Shown here one piece after another: positions 43,307 through 52,596 of a DNA stretch of 64,000 bases. The notes beneath the pieces are model-generated. The model searched no databases. It was not told where the DNA came from and saw only the letters and a program-made list of their open reading frames with translations. The stretch is taken from positions 1 to 64,000 of the forward strand of contig NZ_FTNC01000015.1 in the NCBI RefSeq assembly GCF_900156285.1, read 5' to 3'. The position numbers were made by a program, and so were the translations under genes. Source of the DNA: Halanaerobium kushneri. GTDB lineage: Bacteria; Bacillota; Halanaerobiia; Halanaerobiales; Halanaerobiaceae. The number at the start of each line of letters is the position of its first letter. Positions within the stretch are counted from its first letter, which is position 1.

Positions 43307-43705
43307 ATGATAAAAACTAAAAAAGAGATTTTAGGAAAACATATTGTTCTTGAAATCAGTGAATGTAATAATAAAAAACTGAATGATGTTGAATTTGTTG
43401 AAAAAATAATGGTTAAAGCAGCTCTGACTGCGGGATTAGAGATTAGTGATGTAGTATTTAATCAGTTCAAATCTCAAGGGGTAACAGGAGTAGTCATGAT
43501 AGCAGAATCTCATCTGACTATTCATACCTGGCCTGAACTGGGATATGCGGCAGTTGATTTATTTACCTGCAGTCAAAGTTTTAATACTTTTGCTGCTGTA
43601 GATCTAATTAAAGAGAAATTTGAAGCAAAAAGAACTGAAGTTGAAGAAATTAAAAGGGGAACTATAAAAGAGAATAAATTAAGTAGTTTAATTCATTTTT
43701 GCTAA
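43307..43705 (+). CDS. speD: S-adenosylmethionine decarboxylase (SpeD) proenzyme
   Basis: A 132-residue pyruvoyl enzyme precursor. The self-processing site is Glu67-Ser68 in AESHLTIHTWPELGYAAVDL, with His73 and Cys88 at the +5 and +20 positions found in Thermotoga maritima AdoMetDC. It makes decarboxylated SAM for spermidine synthesis. No speE is nearby, and some SpeD homologues have become ornithine/arginine decarboxylases, so substrate is not certain. Start ATG 43307 behind GGTGAGGT. Confidence 0.9.
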   Translation: MIKTKKEILGKHIVLEISECNNKKLNDVEFVEKIMVKAALTAGLEISDVVFNQFKSQGVTGVVMIAESHLTIHTWPELGYAAVDLFTCSQSFNTFAAVDLIKEKFEAKRTEVEEIKRGTIKENKLSSLIHFC

Positions 43706-43756
43706 GTTAGAGCAGCTTTGAATAACTTAATTTATATTAAATAGGAGGAAATAAGA

Positions 43757-44788
43757 TTGAATTTAATAGATTTAGGTTGGAATCAGGATTTTGAAGATAA
43801 ACTAGCCCAAACTAAAAAACGGGATGATTTTCAAATAGCTCGAGTAGCTATAGAATATAAAGGAATGTACAAGTTATATACTGAAGCAGGAGAGGTTTTA
43901 GCTGAGGTAAAGGGTAAGATGCGCTATAATAATAACTTTCCTGCAGTAGGAGACTGGGTAGTAATAGATCTGCAGGATAATGGAGCAAGAGCAATTATCC
44001 ATGATATACTGCCCAGAAAAAGTAAATTTTCACGCAAGGTTGCAGGAGATGACACTAAAGAACAGATAGTAGCTGCCAATATTGATACGATATTTATTGT
44101 TACTTCCTTGAACCAGGATTTTAATTTAAGAAGACTGGAAAGATATTTAACAATTGCCTGGGATAGTGGTGCTAAACCGGTAATAGTGTTGAGTAAGGCG
44201 GATTTATGTGAAGATCCGGAGGCAAAAAAAGTTGAAGTGGAAACTGTAGCTTTTGGAGTTCCAATTCATATAGTTAGTTCACTAAGTGGAGAAGGACTGA
44301 ATGAACTGGAAGAATATTTAGAGACTGGATATACAGCAGCTTTATTAGGATCTTCTGGAGTTGGAAAATCCACGATTATTAATCAGCTGATGGGCAGCGA
44401 AAAAATGGAGGTTAATGAGATTAGAGTCAGTGATGGTAGAGGTAAGCATACTACAACTCACCGGGAATTAATTGTTCTGGAAACAGGAGGTATTGTAATA
44501 GATACTCCCGGGATGAGGGAAATTCAGCTCTGGGATGGAAGTGAGGGAATCAAAGAGAGTTTTGAAGATATAGAAGCTCTGGCCCAGAGATGTAAATTTA
44601 ATGACTGTCAGCATGATTCAGAACCGGGCTGTGCTGTTAAAAAAGCAATAGAAGAGGGAGAATTAACTGAGGAGAGATTGGAAAGCTATAGAAAATTAGA
44701 AAGAGAATTATTATTTATTGAACGCAAGAAAAAATATGGTACAGTACGAGCTGCTAAATTAATGAATAAAGACATATTTGGTTTTTAA
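43757..44788 (+). CDS. rsgA: Ribosome small-subunit biogenesis GTPase RsgA
   Basis: A 343-residue circularly permuted GTPase. An N-terminal OB domain (FPAVGDWVVIDL) is followed by LSKADL (G4) before GSSGVGKST (G1) and DTPGMRE (G3), then the zinc finger RCKFNDCQHDSEPGC. It acts in 30S maturation. TTG 43757 is the start, behind AGGAGGAA. Confidence 0.97.
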   Translation: MNLIDLGWNQDFEDKLAQTKKRDDFQIARVAIEYKGMYKLYTEAGEVLAEVKGKMRYNNNFPAVGDWVVIDLQDNGARAIIHDILPRKSKFSRKVAGDDTKEQIVAANIDTIFIVTSLNQDFNLRRLERYLTIAWDSGAKPVIVLSKADLCEDPEAKKVEVETVAFGVPIHIVSSLSGEGLNELEEYLETGYTAALLGSSGVGKSTIINQLMGSEKMEVNEIRVSDGRGKHTTTHRELIVLETGGIVIDTPGMREIQLWDGSEGIKESFEDIEALAQRCKFNDCQHDSEPGCAVKKAIEEGELTEERLESYRKLERELLFIERKKKYGTVRAAKLMNKDIFGF

Positions 44789-44800
44789 ACTTATAAGAAA

Positions 44801-44840
44801 AATCCTTCAAAATTTATTAAATTATTTTGGAGGATTTTTT
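44801..44840 (+). terminator. Terminator after rsgA
   Basis: AATCCTTCAAAAT pairs with ATTTTGGAGGATT (one mismatch), followed by T-run. The next 159 bases show no gene. Confidence 0.85.
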
Positions 44841-44999
44841 ACTTTATAATGGAAATATATCTTAGATTGAAAAATTGAAAAAATAAGTATTTGATAGTTT
44901 AGTATTGCTGCTAAATAATTATTCATTAAATTAAATTTATAAAGTGAAAGCTAAAAATATAATTATAAAGACAGACTTCAAGATAAGGATAGTGATTAA

Positions 45000-45513
45000 A
45001 TGAGTAAAAAAGCAGAAAAAATGGATAATTTATTTGATGAAAGAGCAAATTCCTATGATGAACATATGAGAAACAATGTTGTTAATTTTGAAGAATTTTA
45101 TAAAAGTATTGCCAGCCCAATTAGCAGAACAGATTAAAATAATTAATGATTCATATTTAACTGTAGATTTGCATCAAAAGGAATTTGATTATGTAATATC
45201 AGTAATGACTTTTCATCATTTATTATACAGTTCAAAAAAGAATTTATATACTAAAATTTGCAAATCGTTAAAAGTTGGTGGTAAATATATTGAAGGAGAT
45301 TATATAGTTTCTGAAGAAAAAGAAAAGATTTTATTAGAAAAGTTTGAGTTAAGCAATCAAAATAAAAGCATAGAGGATGGCTTTTTTCATATTGATATTC
45401 CATTCTCACTAAAAACAGAAAAAGAACTGTTAAATGAAGCTGGTTTCCATAATTTTAATTTGATTTTTAAAAAAGATGAGGTAGCTGTTTATGTGCTCAG
45501 AAAGGAAGAGTAA
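45000..45513 (+). pseudogene. Methyltransferase gene missing its SAM-binding motif
   Basis: ATG 45000 opens MSKKAEKMDNLFDERANSY and continues to FEEFYKSIASPIS, the usual lead of a class I methyltransferase, then stops after 45 codons. In the next frame the protein resumes at PAQLAEQIKIINDSYL and runs through FDYVISVMTFHHLLYS to a normal C-terminus at 45513. The LDLGCGTG motif I segment between is absent, so a deletion plus frame change inactivated it. Confidence 0.85.
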
Positions 45514-45514
45514 A

Positions 45515-46582
45515 ATGAAAAAAGAAAAGTTAAACGAAATTGAAAATACGTTCAGAAAAAGAGTAAAAAAAGACTCAAAAGTTAAAAATGCTTATTTGCT
45601 GCTTCATTCTGATAAATTAAATTTTCATTTAAATATTGCAGAGGGAAAAACTGCTGATTTAGATGCAGACCCTCAACAGCCCAATTATATGGCCAGTGTT
45701 GGCAAATTGTTTACTTCAACTATTATAAGTATTTTATATGAAAGAGGAAAACTTGATTTTAATGATAAAATCAGCAGTTATTTAGATGATGATTTGTTAA
45801 GTGGACTGCATATCTATAAAGGAAAAGATTATACTGATAGTATTACTATTAAACATCTGTTAAAACAACGCTCTGGTTTATATGACGATTTTTGGCCATT
45901 ACTTGATAAAATAATTGAAGATAGCAATTTTAATATGAGTCCGCGAAAAGCTGTTATCTGGGCTAAAAACAATTTAAAATCTTATTCACCCCCTGGTAGA
46001 AAGACTAAATATACAGATACTAATTATCATATTTTAGGACTGATAATCGAAAATATAACTAAAAAACCATTTCATGAGGTACTAAAAGATGAAATTTTTC
46101 TTCCACTTGCAATGAAAAAATCATCAATGCTTCATTATTCTGAACCTCTGAAAGCATATTCCTTCCCGACTGCTCGCTTTAGTATTAACGGAAAGGTGCT
46201 TAATGATTCTAAGGCTTTTGCCGGACTTGATTTCAGTGGGGGTGGAGTTGTGGCAACTACTGAAGATTTACTTAAATTTATGCAGGCTTTAAATGCTGGT
46301 GAATTGATCAAAAAAGAAACCTTAAAGCAGATGATTAGTGATTCTAATAAATTATTTTTCGGTGTAGATTATGGCTATGGTATCTGGAAGTTTAAAACTA
46401 TTCCAATTTTAATGCCAGAAAAATATTACTGCTGGGGTTGTGTTGGGGCAACAGGAGCCTTTATGTTTTATCATCCTCAGTTAGACACATATTTAATTGG
46501 GAATTTTAATGATGTATCTTATCAGCGTAAAGGGCTTAAATTTATGATAAATGTAATAAAAAAATTATTAAAGGCGGCATAA
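45515..46582 (+). CDS. Serine hydrolase of the class C beta-lactamase fold
   Basis: A 355-residue penicillin-binding/beta-lactamase-related serine hydrolase: SVGK (Ser61-Lys64), YTDTNYHILG (Tyr-x-Asn-type motif) and a late GCVGATGAFMFYHP in place of the KTG box. No signal peptide is visible, so it is probably cytosolic, perhaps an esterase or peptidase and not an antibiotic hydrolase. ATG 45515 follows AGGAAGAG. Confidence 0.87.
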   Translation: MKKEKLNEIENTFRKRVKKDSKVKNAYLLLHSDKLNFHLNIAEGKTADLDADPQQPNYMASVGKLFTSTIISILYERGKLDFNDKISSYLDDDLLSGLHIYKGKDYTDSITIKHLLKQRSGLYDDFWPLLDKIIEDSNFNMSPRKAVIWAKNNLKSYSPPGRKTKYTDTNYHILGLIIENITKKPFHEVLKDEIFLPLAMKKSSMLHYSEPLKAYSFPTARFSINGKVLNDSKAFAGLDFSGGGVVATTEDLLKFMQALNAGELIKKETLKQMISDSNKLFFGVDYGYGIWKFKTIPILMPEKYYCWGCVGATGAFMFYHPQLDTYLIGNFNDVSYQRKGLKFMINVIKKLLKAA

Positions 46583-46792
46583 AAATAAACTTTATTGTTT
46601 AAATTATAAATTATAGATTTAAAATATAGATCTAGTCATACTTGGTTCTTTAAGAAGATTAAAAGTATTTATTTTAGAAAAAAGTTAATTTTACTGTTAT
46701 AATAGAGATATTAAGTGCTTTGTTCTTACTGAGAATTAATGTTTAAATATTTTAGCTGATAAATATATTTAATTTAAAGAAGGGAGCCGATA

Positions 46793-47233
46793 ATGAGTTA
46801 TCCAGAACCAACAGTTGGAGCAGTAATATTTAACCCTGATGACAAAATACTTCTCTGTAAATCTCACAAATGGGGTGACAAGTATATTATTCCGGGAGGA
46901 CATATTGAACTTGGAGAAAAAATGGAAGAAGCATTAAGGCGTGAAATTCTTGAAGAAACTGGTCTGGAAATATATGATATTAACCTAATCAGTATTAAAG
47001 AAAGTGTTTATAATGAGACTTTTCATGAAGAAAAACATTTTATTTTTATAGATTATATCTGCAGAACAGATTCCACCAGCGTGATTTTAAATGATGAGGC
47101 GGAAGAATATGTGTGGGTTGATTTAAACGAAGCAGATAATTACGAATTAGGTGGATTTATTAAGCCACTTTTAGATGAACTGAAAAATGGGCAGGGATCA
47201 GATTTTAAAACAGAAGTTTTTTATGGATATTAA
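46793..47233 (+). CDS. NUDIX hydrolase
   Basis: A 146-residue NUDIX enzyme with an intact box: GGHIELGEKMEEAL followed by RREILEETGL. It cleaves a nucleoside diphosphate linked to another moiety; the substrate is unknown. ATG 46793 follows AAGGGAG. Confidence 0.93.
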   Translation: MSYPEPTVGAVIFNPDDKILLCKSHKWGDKYIIPGGHIELGEKMEEALRREILEETGLEIYDINLISIKESVYNETFHEEKHFIFIDYICRTDSTSVILNDEAEEYVWVDLNEADNYELGGFIKPLLDELKNGQGSDFKTEVFYGY

Positions 47234-47335
47234 TAACTATCCACTATCCAGAGGTTAATTTAATCGTCGAAGTATACTTTAGTTATTAACTTATTGAAAA
47301 TAGATTAGAATTTTTATAAAAGAAAGGTGTTCTCA

Positions 47336-48373
47336 ATGATTAAAGCAGAGAAATTAAAAAGGGGAGATAAAATAGCAGCTGTCAGCCTTTCCTGGGGTGG
47401 AGCAGGTGATAAAAAATTTAATTATAGATATAGAATAGGAAAGAAAAGAATAGAAGATATTTTTGGCTTAGAAGTAGTTGAAATGCCAAATACATTAAAG
47501 GGTAGTGAGTATTTATATCAAAATCCAGAAGCCAGAGCTGAAGATTTGATGAACGCATTCGAAAATAAAGAAATAAAAGCAATATTTTCTAATATAGGTG
47601 GAGATGATACTTTAAGATTACTGCCATATATCGATTTTGATATCATAAAAAATAATCCTAAAATTTTTATGGGGTATTCGGATACAACTGTTAATCATTT
47701 TATGTGCTATAAGGCAGGACTGACAAGCTTTTATGGTCCGAGTATACTGGGAGAATTTGCTGAAAATGTAGAAATGCATGATTATACTGTAGAATGGCTT
47801 AAAAAATCACTGTTTACAGACAGTGCTCCTGGTAAAATTTATCCCAGTCAAAACTGGACTTCTCAATTTTTAGCCTGGGATGATCAGGAAAATAGCCAAA
47901 TAAAAAGAAAAATGGCCGAAAACCGAAAAGGATATGAACTTCTGCAGGGAGAAGGGAAAGTTAAAGGTGGATTAATTGGGGGCTGTATAGAAGTGCTGGA
48001 CTGGTTAAGAGGAACTGTTCTCTGGCCTGAACTCGATGAGTGGGAAGATAAGATACTTTTTTTAGAAAGTAGTGAAGATAAACCATCTCCCGACTATATA
48101 CGCTGGTACCTGAGAGCAATGGCGGCTCAGGGAGTTTTTGATAAAATTAAAGCATTAATTATAGCAAAGCCCTATGCTGAAAAATATTATGAAGAATATA
48201 AAGTAGAATATTTAAGAGTTATTCGAGATGAAGCTGGACGGGATGATTTACCGATTCTTTATAATCTAAACTTCGGCCATACTGCTCCAATGTGTATTTT
48301 ACCGTATGGAGTAGAAGCAGAAATAAACTGTTCTGATAGGTCTTTTGCAATAACTGAATCAGGAACTGTTTAA
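47336..48373 (+). CDS. S66 peptidase, MccF/LD-carboxypeptidase-like
   Basis: A 345-residue S66 family protein: LKRGDKIAAVSLSWGG, SNIGGDDTLRLLPYID and the nucleophile Ser115 in GYSDTTVNHF, then GGCIEVLDWLRGT and GHTAPMCILPYG. The subgroup resembles microcin C7 self-immunity protein MccF more than muramoyl LD-carboxypeptidase. It may cleave peptidyl-nucleotide toxins or a peptidoglycan peptide. ATG 47336. Confidence 0.9.
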   Translation: MIKAEKLKRGDKIAAVSLSWGGAGDKKFNYRYRIGKKRIEDIFGLEVVEMPNTLKGSEYLYQNPEARAEDLMNAFENKEIKAIFSNIGGDDTLRLLPYIDFDIIKNNPKIFMGYSDTTVNHFMCYKAGLTSFYGPSILGEFAENVEMHDYTVEWLKKSLFTDSAPGKIYPSQNWTSQFLAWDDQENSQIKRKMAENRKGYELLQGEGKVKGGLIGGCIEVLDWLRGTVLWPELDEWEDKILFLESSEDKPSPDYIRWYLRAMAAQGVFDKIKALIIAKPYAEKYYEEYKVEYLRVIRDEAGRDDLPILYNLNFGHTAPMCILPYGVEAEINCSDRSFAITESGTV

Positions 48374-48503
48374 TATTAGAAGTATAAAGATTTGCTACTT
48401 AGAGTTAGAGGAAATTAGAACATAAATTAGATAAAAGTTAAAGAATATATTTTGAAATATTAACAGTTTTACAGTAAAGTATTAAATAGATGGAGGGATT
48501 TTG

Positions 48504-48968
48504 ATGTTTAAAGAAATGCGCAGAAAAGACAGACAGATTGAAAAAAAGAAAGCAGAAACAGTTTTAAAAAATGGAGAATATGGTGTTTTAGCAACAGTAA
48601 ACGAAAACGGTTATCCTTATGGAGTACCTCTAAGTTATGTTTTTTATAAGGGATCAATTTATTTTCACAGTGCTACTGAAGGTCAGAAGCTGGCTAATAT
48701 TGAAAACAATAATAAAGTTTCATTTACAGTTGTTGGTAAGACCGATGTTGTAGCCGAAAAGTTTACTACTAAATATGAAAGTGTAATTATCTTTGGTAGA
48801 GCTGTTGAAGTATCTGAAAATGAAAAAGAGGAAGCACTTTTAGAGTTGATAAAAAAATATTCTCCAGATTATGTTGAAGAGGGCAGCCAATATATTAAAA
48901 AAACAGGCAGTGCGGCTAAAGTTATTAAAATTGAAAGTGATCACATATCTGGTAAGGAAAGAGCATAA
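48504..48968 (+). CDS. NimA-like FMN-binding split-barrel protein
   Basis: A 154-residue pyridoxamine-phosphate-oxidase-like protein: MRRKDRQIEKKKAETVLKNG, YGVLATVNENGYPYGVPL and FYKGSIYFHSATEGQKL. This is the pattern of nitroimidazole-resistance (Nim)-type proteins. Actual activity on drugs is not implied. ATG 48504 is chosen over TTG 48501. Confidence 0.9.
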   Translation: MFKEMRRKDRQIEKKKAETVLKNGEYGVLATVNENGYPYGVPLSYVFYKGSIYFHSATEGQKLANIENNNKVSFTVVGKTDVVAEKFTTKYESVIIFGRAVEVSENEKEEALLELIKKYSPDYVEEGSQYIKKTGSAAKVIKIESDHISGKERA

Positions 48969-49033
48969 AATTTTAACTTAGATTGAATTTTAAATTAAAA
49001 TTAAACTTAAACATAATATGAGGTGTTTTAATA

Positions 49034-50143
49034 ATGGCAGGTTCAATATTAGGTGATATATTTAAAATTTCAACCTGGGGAGAATCTCACGGTAAGGCCC
49101 TTGGAGTTGTAATAGATGGTTGTCCGGCAGGACTTGAATTAAGTGAAGCAGATATACAAAAAGATCTGGATAGAAGAAAACCGGGTCAGTCTCCCTTTGC
49201 TACTCCAAGAAAAGAAGGAGATAAAATTGAGATTTTATCCGGAGTATTTGAAGGTAGAACAACAGGAACACCAATTTCGTTAATAATATATAATAAAAAT
49301 CAGAAATCAAAGGATTACTCTGCTCTAAAAGATGTATATAGACCGGGGCAGTCAGATTATACATATGATTTAAAATATGGACATCGAGATCATAGGGGAA
49401 GTGGACGTTCTTCTGGAAGGGAAACAGCAGCAAGAGTAGCAGCAGGAGCAGTTGCAAAAAAACTGCTTTCAGTTTTAGGAATTGAAATAACAGCCTATAC
49501 AGCTTCAATTGGTCCAATAGAGGTTGACCCTGATAACTTTGACCAGAATTATATAATGGATAACTTTTTATATATGCCTGATCAGGATGCTGTAAAAAAA
49601 GCAGAAGCATATTTAACTGAAATGATAGACGAAAATAATTCATCTGGTGGAACTATTGAATGTAATGTTAAAAATGTACCTGCAGGTCTGGGTGATCCTG
49701 TATTCGATAAATGTGAGGCTCTTCTTGCCAGGGCAGTTATGTCAATTGGAGCAACCAAAGGTGTAGAAATGGGAAAAGGTTTTAAAGCTGCTGAAATGAG
49801 TGGTTATGAACATAATGATTTTTATAGATATAATGATAGTGGAGAAATTATAAAAGAAACAAATAATGCTGGTGGGACTTTAGGAGGTATTACTGACGGC
49901 AGTGAAATTCAGCTTAGAGTTGCTGTAAAACCAACTCCTTCTATAGAGAAGACCCAGCTTGCAGTCAATAGATCCGGGGAAAATATTAATCTTAATATTC
50001 ACGGCAGACATGATCCAATTATTGTTCCAAGAGCAGTTGTTGTTGTCGAATCAATGGTTGCTTTAACTTTAGTTGATTTACTATTGAAAAATATGACCTC
50101 AAGAATAGATTATATTAAAAAAGTATTTAATGCTGAAAATTAA
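49034..50143 (+). CDS. aroC: Chorismate synthase
   Basis: A 369-residue chorismate synthase, last step of the shikimate pathway, FMN-dependent. GDIFKISTWGESHGKALGVVIDG, YRPGQSDYTYDLKYGHRDHRG and GSGRSSGRETAARVAAGA are canonical. It is not in an aro operon here. ATG 49034 follows GAGGTG. Confidence 0.98.
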   Translation: MAGSILGDIFKISTWGESHGKALGVVIDGCPAGLELSEADIQKDLDRRKPGQSPFATPRKEGDKIEILSGVFEGRTTGTPISLIIYNKNQKSKDYSALKDVYRPGQSDYTYDLKYGHRDHRGSGRSSGRETAARVAAGAVAKKLLSVLGIEITAYTASIGPIEVDPDNFDQNYIMDNFLYMPDQDAVKKAEAYLTEMIDENNSSGGTIECNVKNVPAGLGDPVFDKCEALLARAVMSIGATKGVEMGKGFKAAEMSGYEHNDFYRYNDSGEIIKETNNAGGTLGGITDGSEIQLRVAVKPTPSIEKTQLAVNRSGENINLNIHGRHDPIIVPRAVVVVESMVALTLVDLLLKNMTSRIDYIKKVFNAEN

Positions 50144-50261
50144 AAGTAAAATTTTCTAACTATAAATTACAGTAAAAGTAATCGGCCTATATTTAACACT
50201 TTCCTTAAATTCTGATATTATTGTTATTATAAATTATTATTAAAACAAGGGGTGTTTAGCT

Positions 50262-51248
50262 ATGGATAATATAAATTTTAAGGCCTTAGAAATAAGAGAA
50301 GTTGATAATAAATTTGAAAGAAATATTATAGAAAAAGAAATAAATGATCTTCCCGAAGGGGATATGCTTGTCAAAGTTAAATATTCATCCCTAAATTATA
50401 AGGATGCTCTTTCGGCAGCCGGAAACAGGGGAGTTACAAAAAATTATCCTCACACTCCCGGGATAGATGCTGCAGGTGTGGTGGTTGAAGATCAGAGCAG
50501 CAACTTTCAAGAAGGAGATAAAGTTATTGTTACTGGTTATGATCTGGGGATGGATACTGATGGTGGTTTTGAAGAATATATCAGGATTCCTTCAGAATGG
50601 GCTGTAAAACTGCCCCAAAATTTAACTCTAAAAGAGAGCATGATTTATGGGACAGCAGGTTTTACAGCAGCTCTTTCTGTATATAAATTGTTAGCATCAG
50701 AACTTCCTGGAAAAAAAGTTCTGGTTACTGGTCCTAGTGGTGGAGTTGGCAGTTTTGCCTGCAGTATTTTAGCCAAAAAAGGTTATCAGGTTACTGCAGC
50801 TACCGGAAAAACTGATGCCAGAGATTACTTTAATAATTTAGGAGTAAATGAGGTTATTAGTAGGTCTGAAATTGATGATAAATCTGGTAGAATGCTGCTT
50901 AAAGAAAAATGGGATGGGGTTATTGATACTGTTGGTGGAAATATGCTGGCAACAGCTATTAAATCAACTAAATATGCTGGAGCAGTTACCTGCTGTGGTA
51001 ATGTTGCTTCGGCAGAATTACCGATTAATGTCTATCCATTTATTTTAAGAGGTGTCAGTTTACATGGTATTGATTCAGTTTTATGTGATAAAAAATTGAG
51101 AACTGAAATTTGGGATAAGCTGGCAGCAGATTGGAAGATAGAAAGTTTGGCTTCCATAGGTAAGGAAGTTGGTTTAAATAATTTAAGTAAGAATATTGAT
51201 AAGATGCTTGCTGGAAATTCAAAAGGAAGAATTGTTGTTAAATTGTAA
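50262..51248 (+). CDS. YhdH/AcuI-family acrylyl-CoA reductase-like oxidoreductase
   Basis: A 328-residue medium-chain dehydrogenase of the YhdH/YhfP group: VKYSSLNYKDALSAAGNRGV, HTPGIDAAGVVV, GTAGFTAALSVYKL and VTGPSGGVGSFACSILAKKG (NADPH fold). Relatives reduce acrylyl-CoA or quinones. A decayed paralogue sits at 20587-20880. ATG 50262. Confidence 0.93.
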   Translation: MDNINFKALEIREVDNKFERNIIEKEINDLPEGDMLVKVKYSSLNYKDALSAAGNRGVTKNYPHTPGIDAAGVVVEDQSSNFQEGDKVIVTGYDLGMDTDGGFEEYIRIPSEWAVKLPQNLTLKESMIYGTAGFTAALSVYKLLASELPGKKVLVTGPSGGVGSFACSILAKKGYQVTAATGKTDARDYFNNLGVNEVISRSEIDDKSGRMLLKEKWDGVIDTVGGNMLATAIKSTKYAGAVTCCGNVASAELPINVYPFILRGVSLHGIDSVLCDKKLRTEIWDKLAADWKIESLASIGKEVGLNNLSKNIDKMLAGNSKGRIVVKL

Positions 51249-51293
51249 ATAGATGTTTTAGATTTGTAAATATTATAAGAGGTGGAATATATA

Positions 51294-52532
51294 ATGCAGG
51301 AAACACCAAAGGGGAATCGTCCCCATATTGGCGTCTTTGGTAGAAGAAATGCAGGAAAGTCAAGTTTGATAAATAGTTTAACAAATCAGGAACTGGCACT
51401 TGTTTCTGAAGTTCCCGGGACAACAACTGATCCGGTCTATAAGGCAATGGAGCTGCAGCCGCTTGGTCCGGTAATGATGATAGATACAGCCGGTATTGAT
51501 GATAGCGGTGAACTTGGCAAACTGAGAGTTAAAAAAACCATGGAGGTCATTCGTAAAATTGATTTAGCTGTTATGGTTATAGATCCTGAACATGGAATTG
51601 AAGACTATGAGAAAGATTTATTAGCTAAATTTTCTGATGCAAATACCCCTGTTGTAGCTGTAGTAAATAAGACTGATCTTAATTTTAATCAGGCTGAGAT
51701 ATTCAGCAGTGTTGAAACTGAAACTGAAATTAAGCCTGTTTTTGTGAGCACTGTTGCCAAAGAAGGAATAGAAGCTTTAAGAGAAGAGATAGTTAATAAA
51801 ATGCCAGCAGATACAGAAGAATCTTTTATTGTTGGTGATTTAGTCAATCCAGGTGATACTATTGTTCTGGTTACTCCTATTGATCTTGCTGCTCCCAAGG
51901 GGAGGTTAATCTTACCTCAGGTGCAGACAATCAGGGACATTCTTGATCATGACGGAATAACAATGGTCTGTAAGGAAAGAGAACTAAAACTTACTCTGGA
52001 TAAATTAAAAGAACCTCCCAAGCTTGTTGTTACAGACTCACAGGCTTTTATGAAAGTAGATGCTGACGTACCAGATGATATACTCTTAACCGGATTTTCT
52101 ATTTTATTTGCCCGCTATAAAGGTGATCTTGAAATCTTTTTGAGAGGGGCAAAGAAAATGGAGAATTTACAGCCAGGAGATAAAGTTCTAATAGCAGAAG
52201 CCTGCACTCACCGTCGGCAAGCAGACGATATTGGTACAGTTAAGCTTCCCCGCTGGTTAAGATCAAGAGTAGGTGGAGAGCTAGAATTTGATCATGTTTC
52301 GGGAAGAGAATATCCGGATAACTTAACAGATTATGATCTTATTCTTCACTGCGGCAGCTGTATGTTAAATAAAAAAGAAGTGCTGTCCAGACTTAAAGAG
52401 GCCGATGAGCTTGGTGTTCCAGTTATTAATTACGGGATGGCAATTGCTCAACTGCACGGTATTTTAGATAGAGCTTTAAAACCATTTACTTCTGCTTACA
52501 GAATGTGGCTGGCTGAAAAAGAAGAATTTTAA
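51294..52532 (+). CDS. hydF: [FeFe]-hydrogenase maturation GTPase HydF
   Basis: A 412-residue HydF, scaffold for assembly of the 2Fe subcluster. The GTPase domain (GRRNAGKSSLINSL, EVPGTTTDPV, DTAG) is followed by a dimerisation domain and an iron-sulfur domain with Cys304-x-His306 and His352-Cys353-x-x-Cys356. Its presence implies an [FeFe]-hydrogenase plus HydE and HydG elsewhere; neither is in the window. Start ATG 51294 behind GAGGTGG. Confidence 0.97.
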   Translation: MQETPKGNRPHIGVFGRRNAGKSSLINSLTNQELALVSEVPGTTTDPVYKAMELQPLGPVMMIDTAGIDDSGELGKLRVKKTMEVIRKIDLAVMVIDPEHGIEDYEKDLLAKFSDANTPVVAVVNKTDLNFNQAEIFSSVETETEIKPVFVSTVAKEGIEALREEIVNKMPADTEESFIVGDLVNPGDTIVLVTPIDLAAPKGRLILPQVQTIRDILDHDGITMVCKERELKLTLDKLKEPPKLVVTDSQAFMKVDADVPDDILLTGFSILFARYKGDLEIFLRGAKKMENLQPGDKVLIAEACTHRRQADDIGTVKLPRWLRSRVGGELEFDHVSGREYPDNLTDYDLILHCGSCMLNKKEVLSRLKEADELGVPVINYGMAIAQLHGILDRALKPFTSAYRMWLAEKEEF

Positions 52533-52596
52533 TAAAATATACTGTTAAATTGCGAAAGCTTATATTTTATATTATAAAAATTTAGGAGATGGATTG

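Noticed and set aside
49200-49643. 147-codon minus-strand frame inside aroC
   Set aside because: The Leu-rich translation mirrors aroC codons; aroC is complete and certain.
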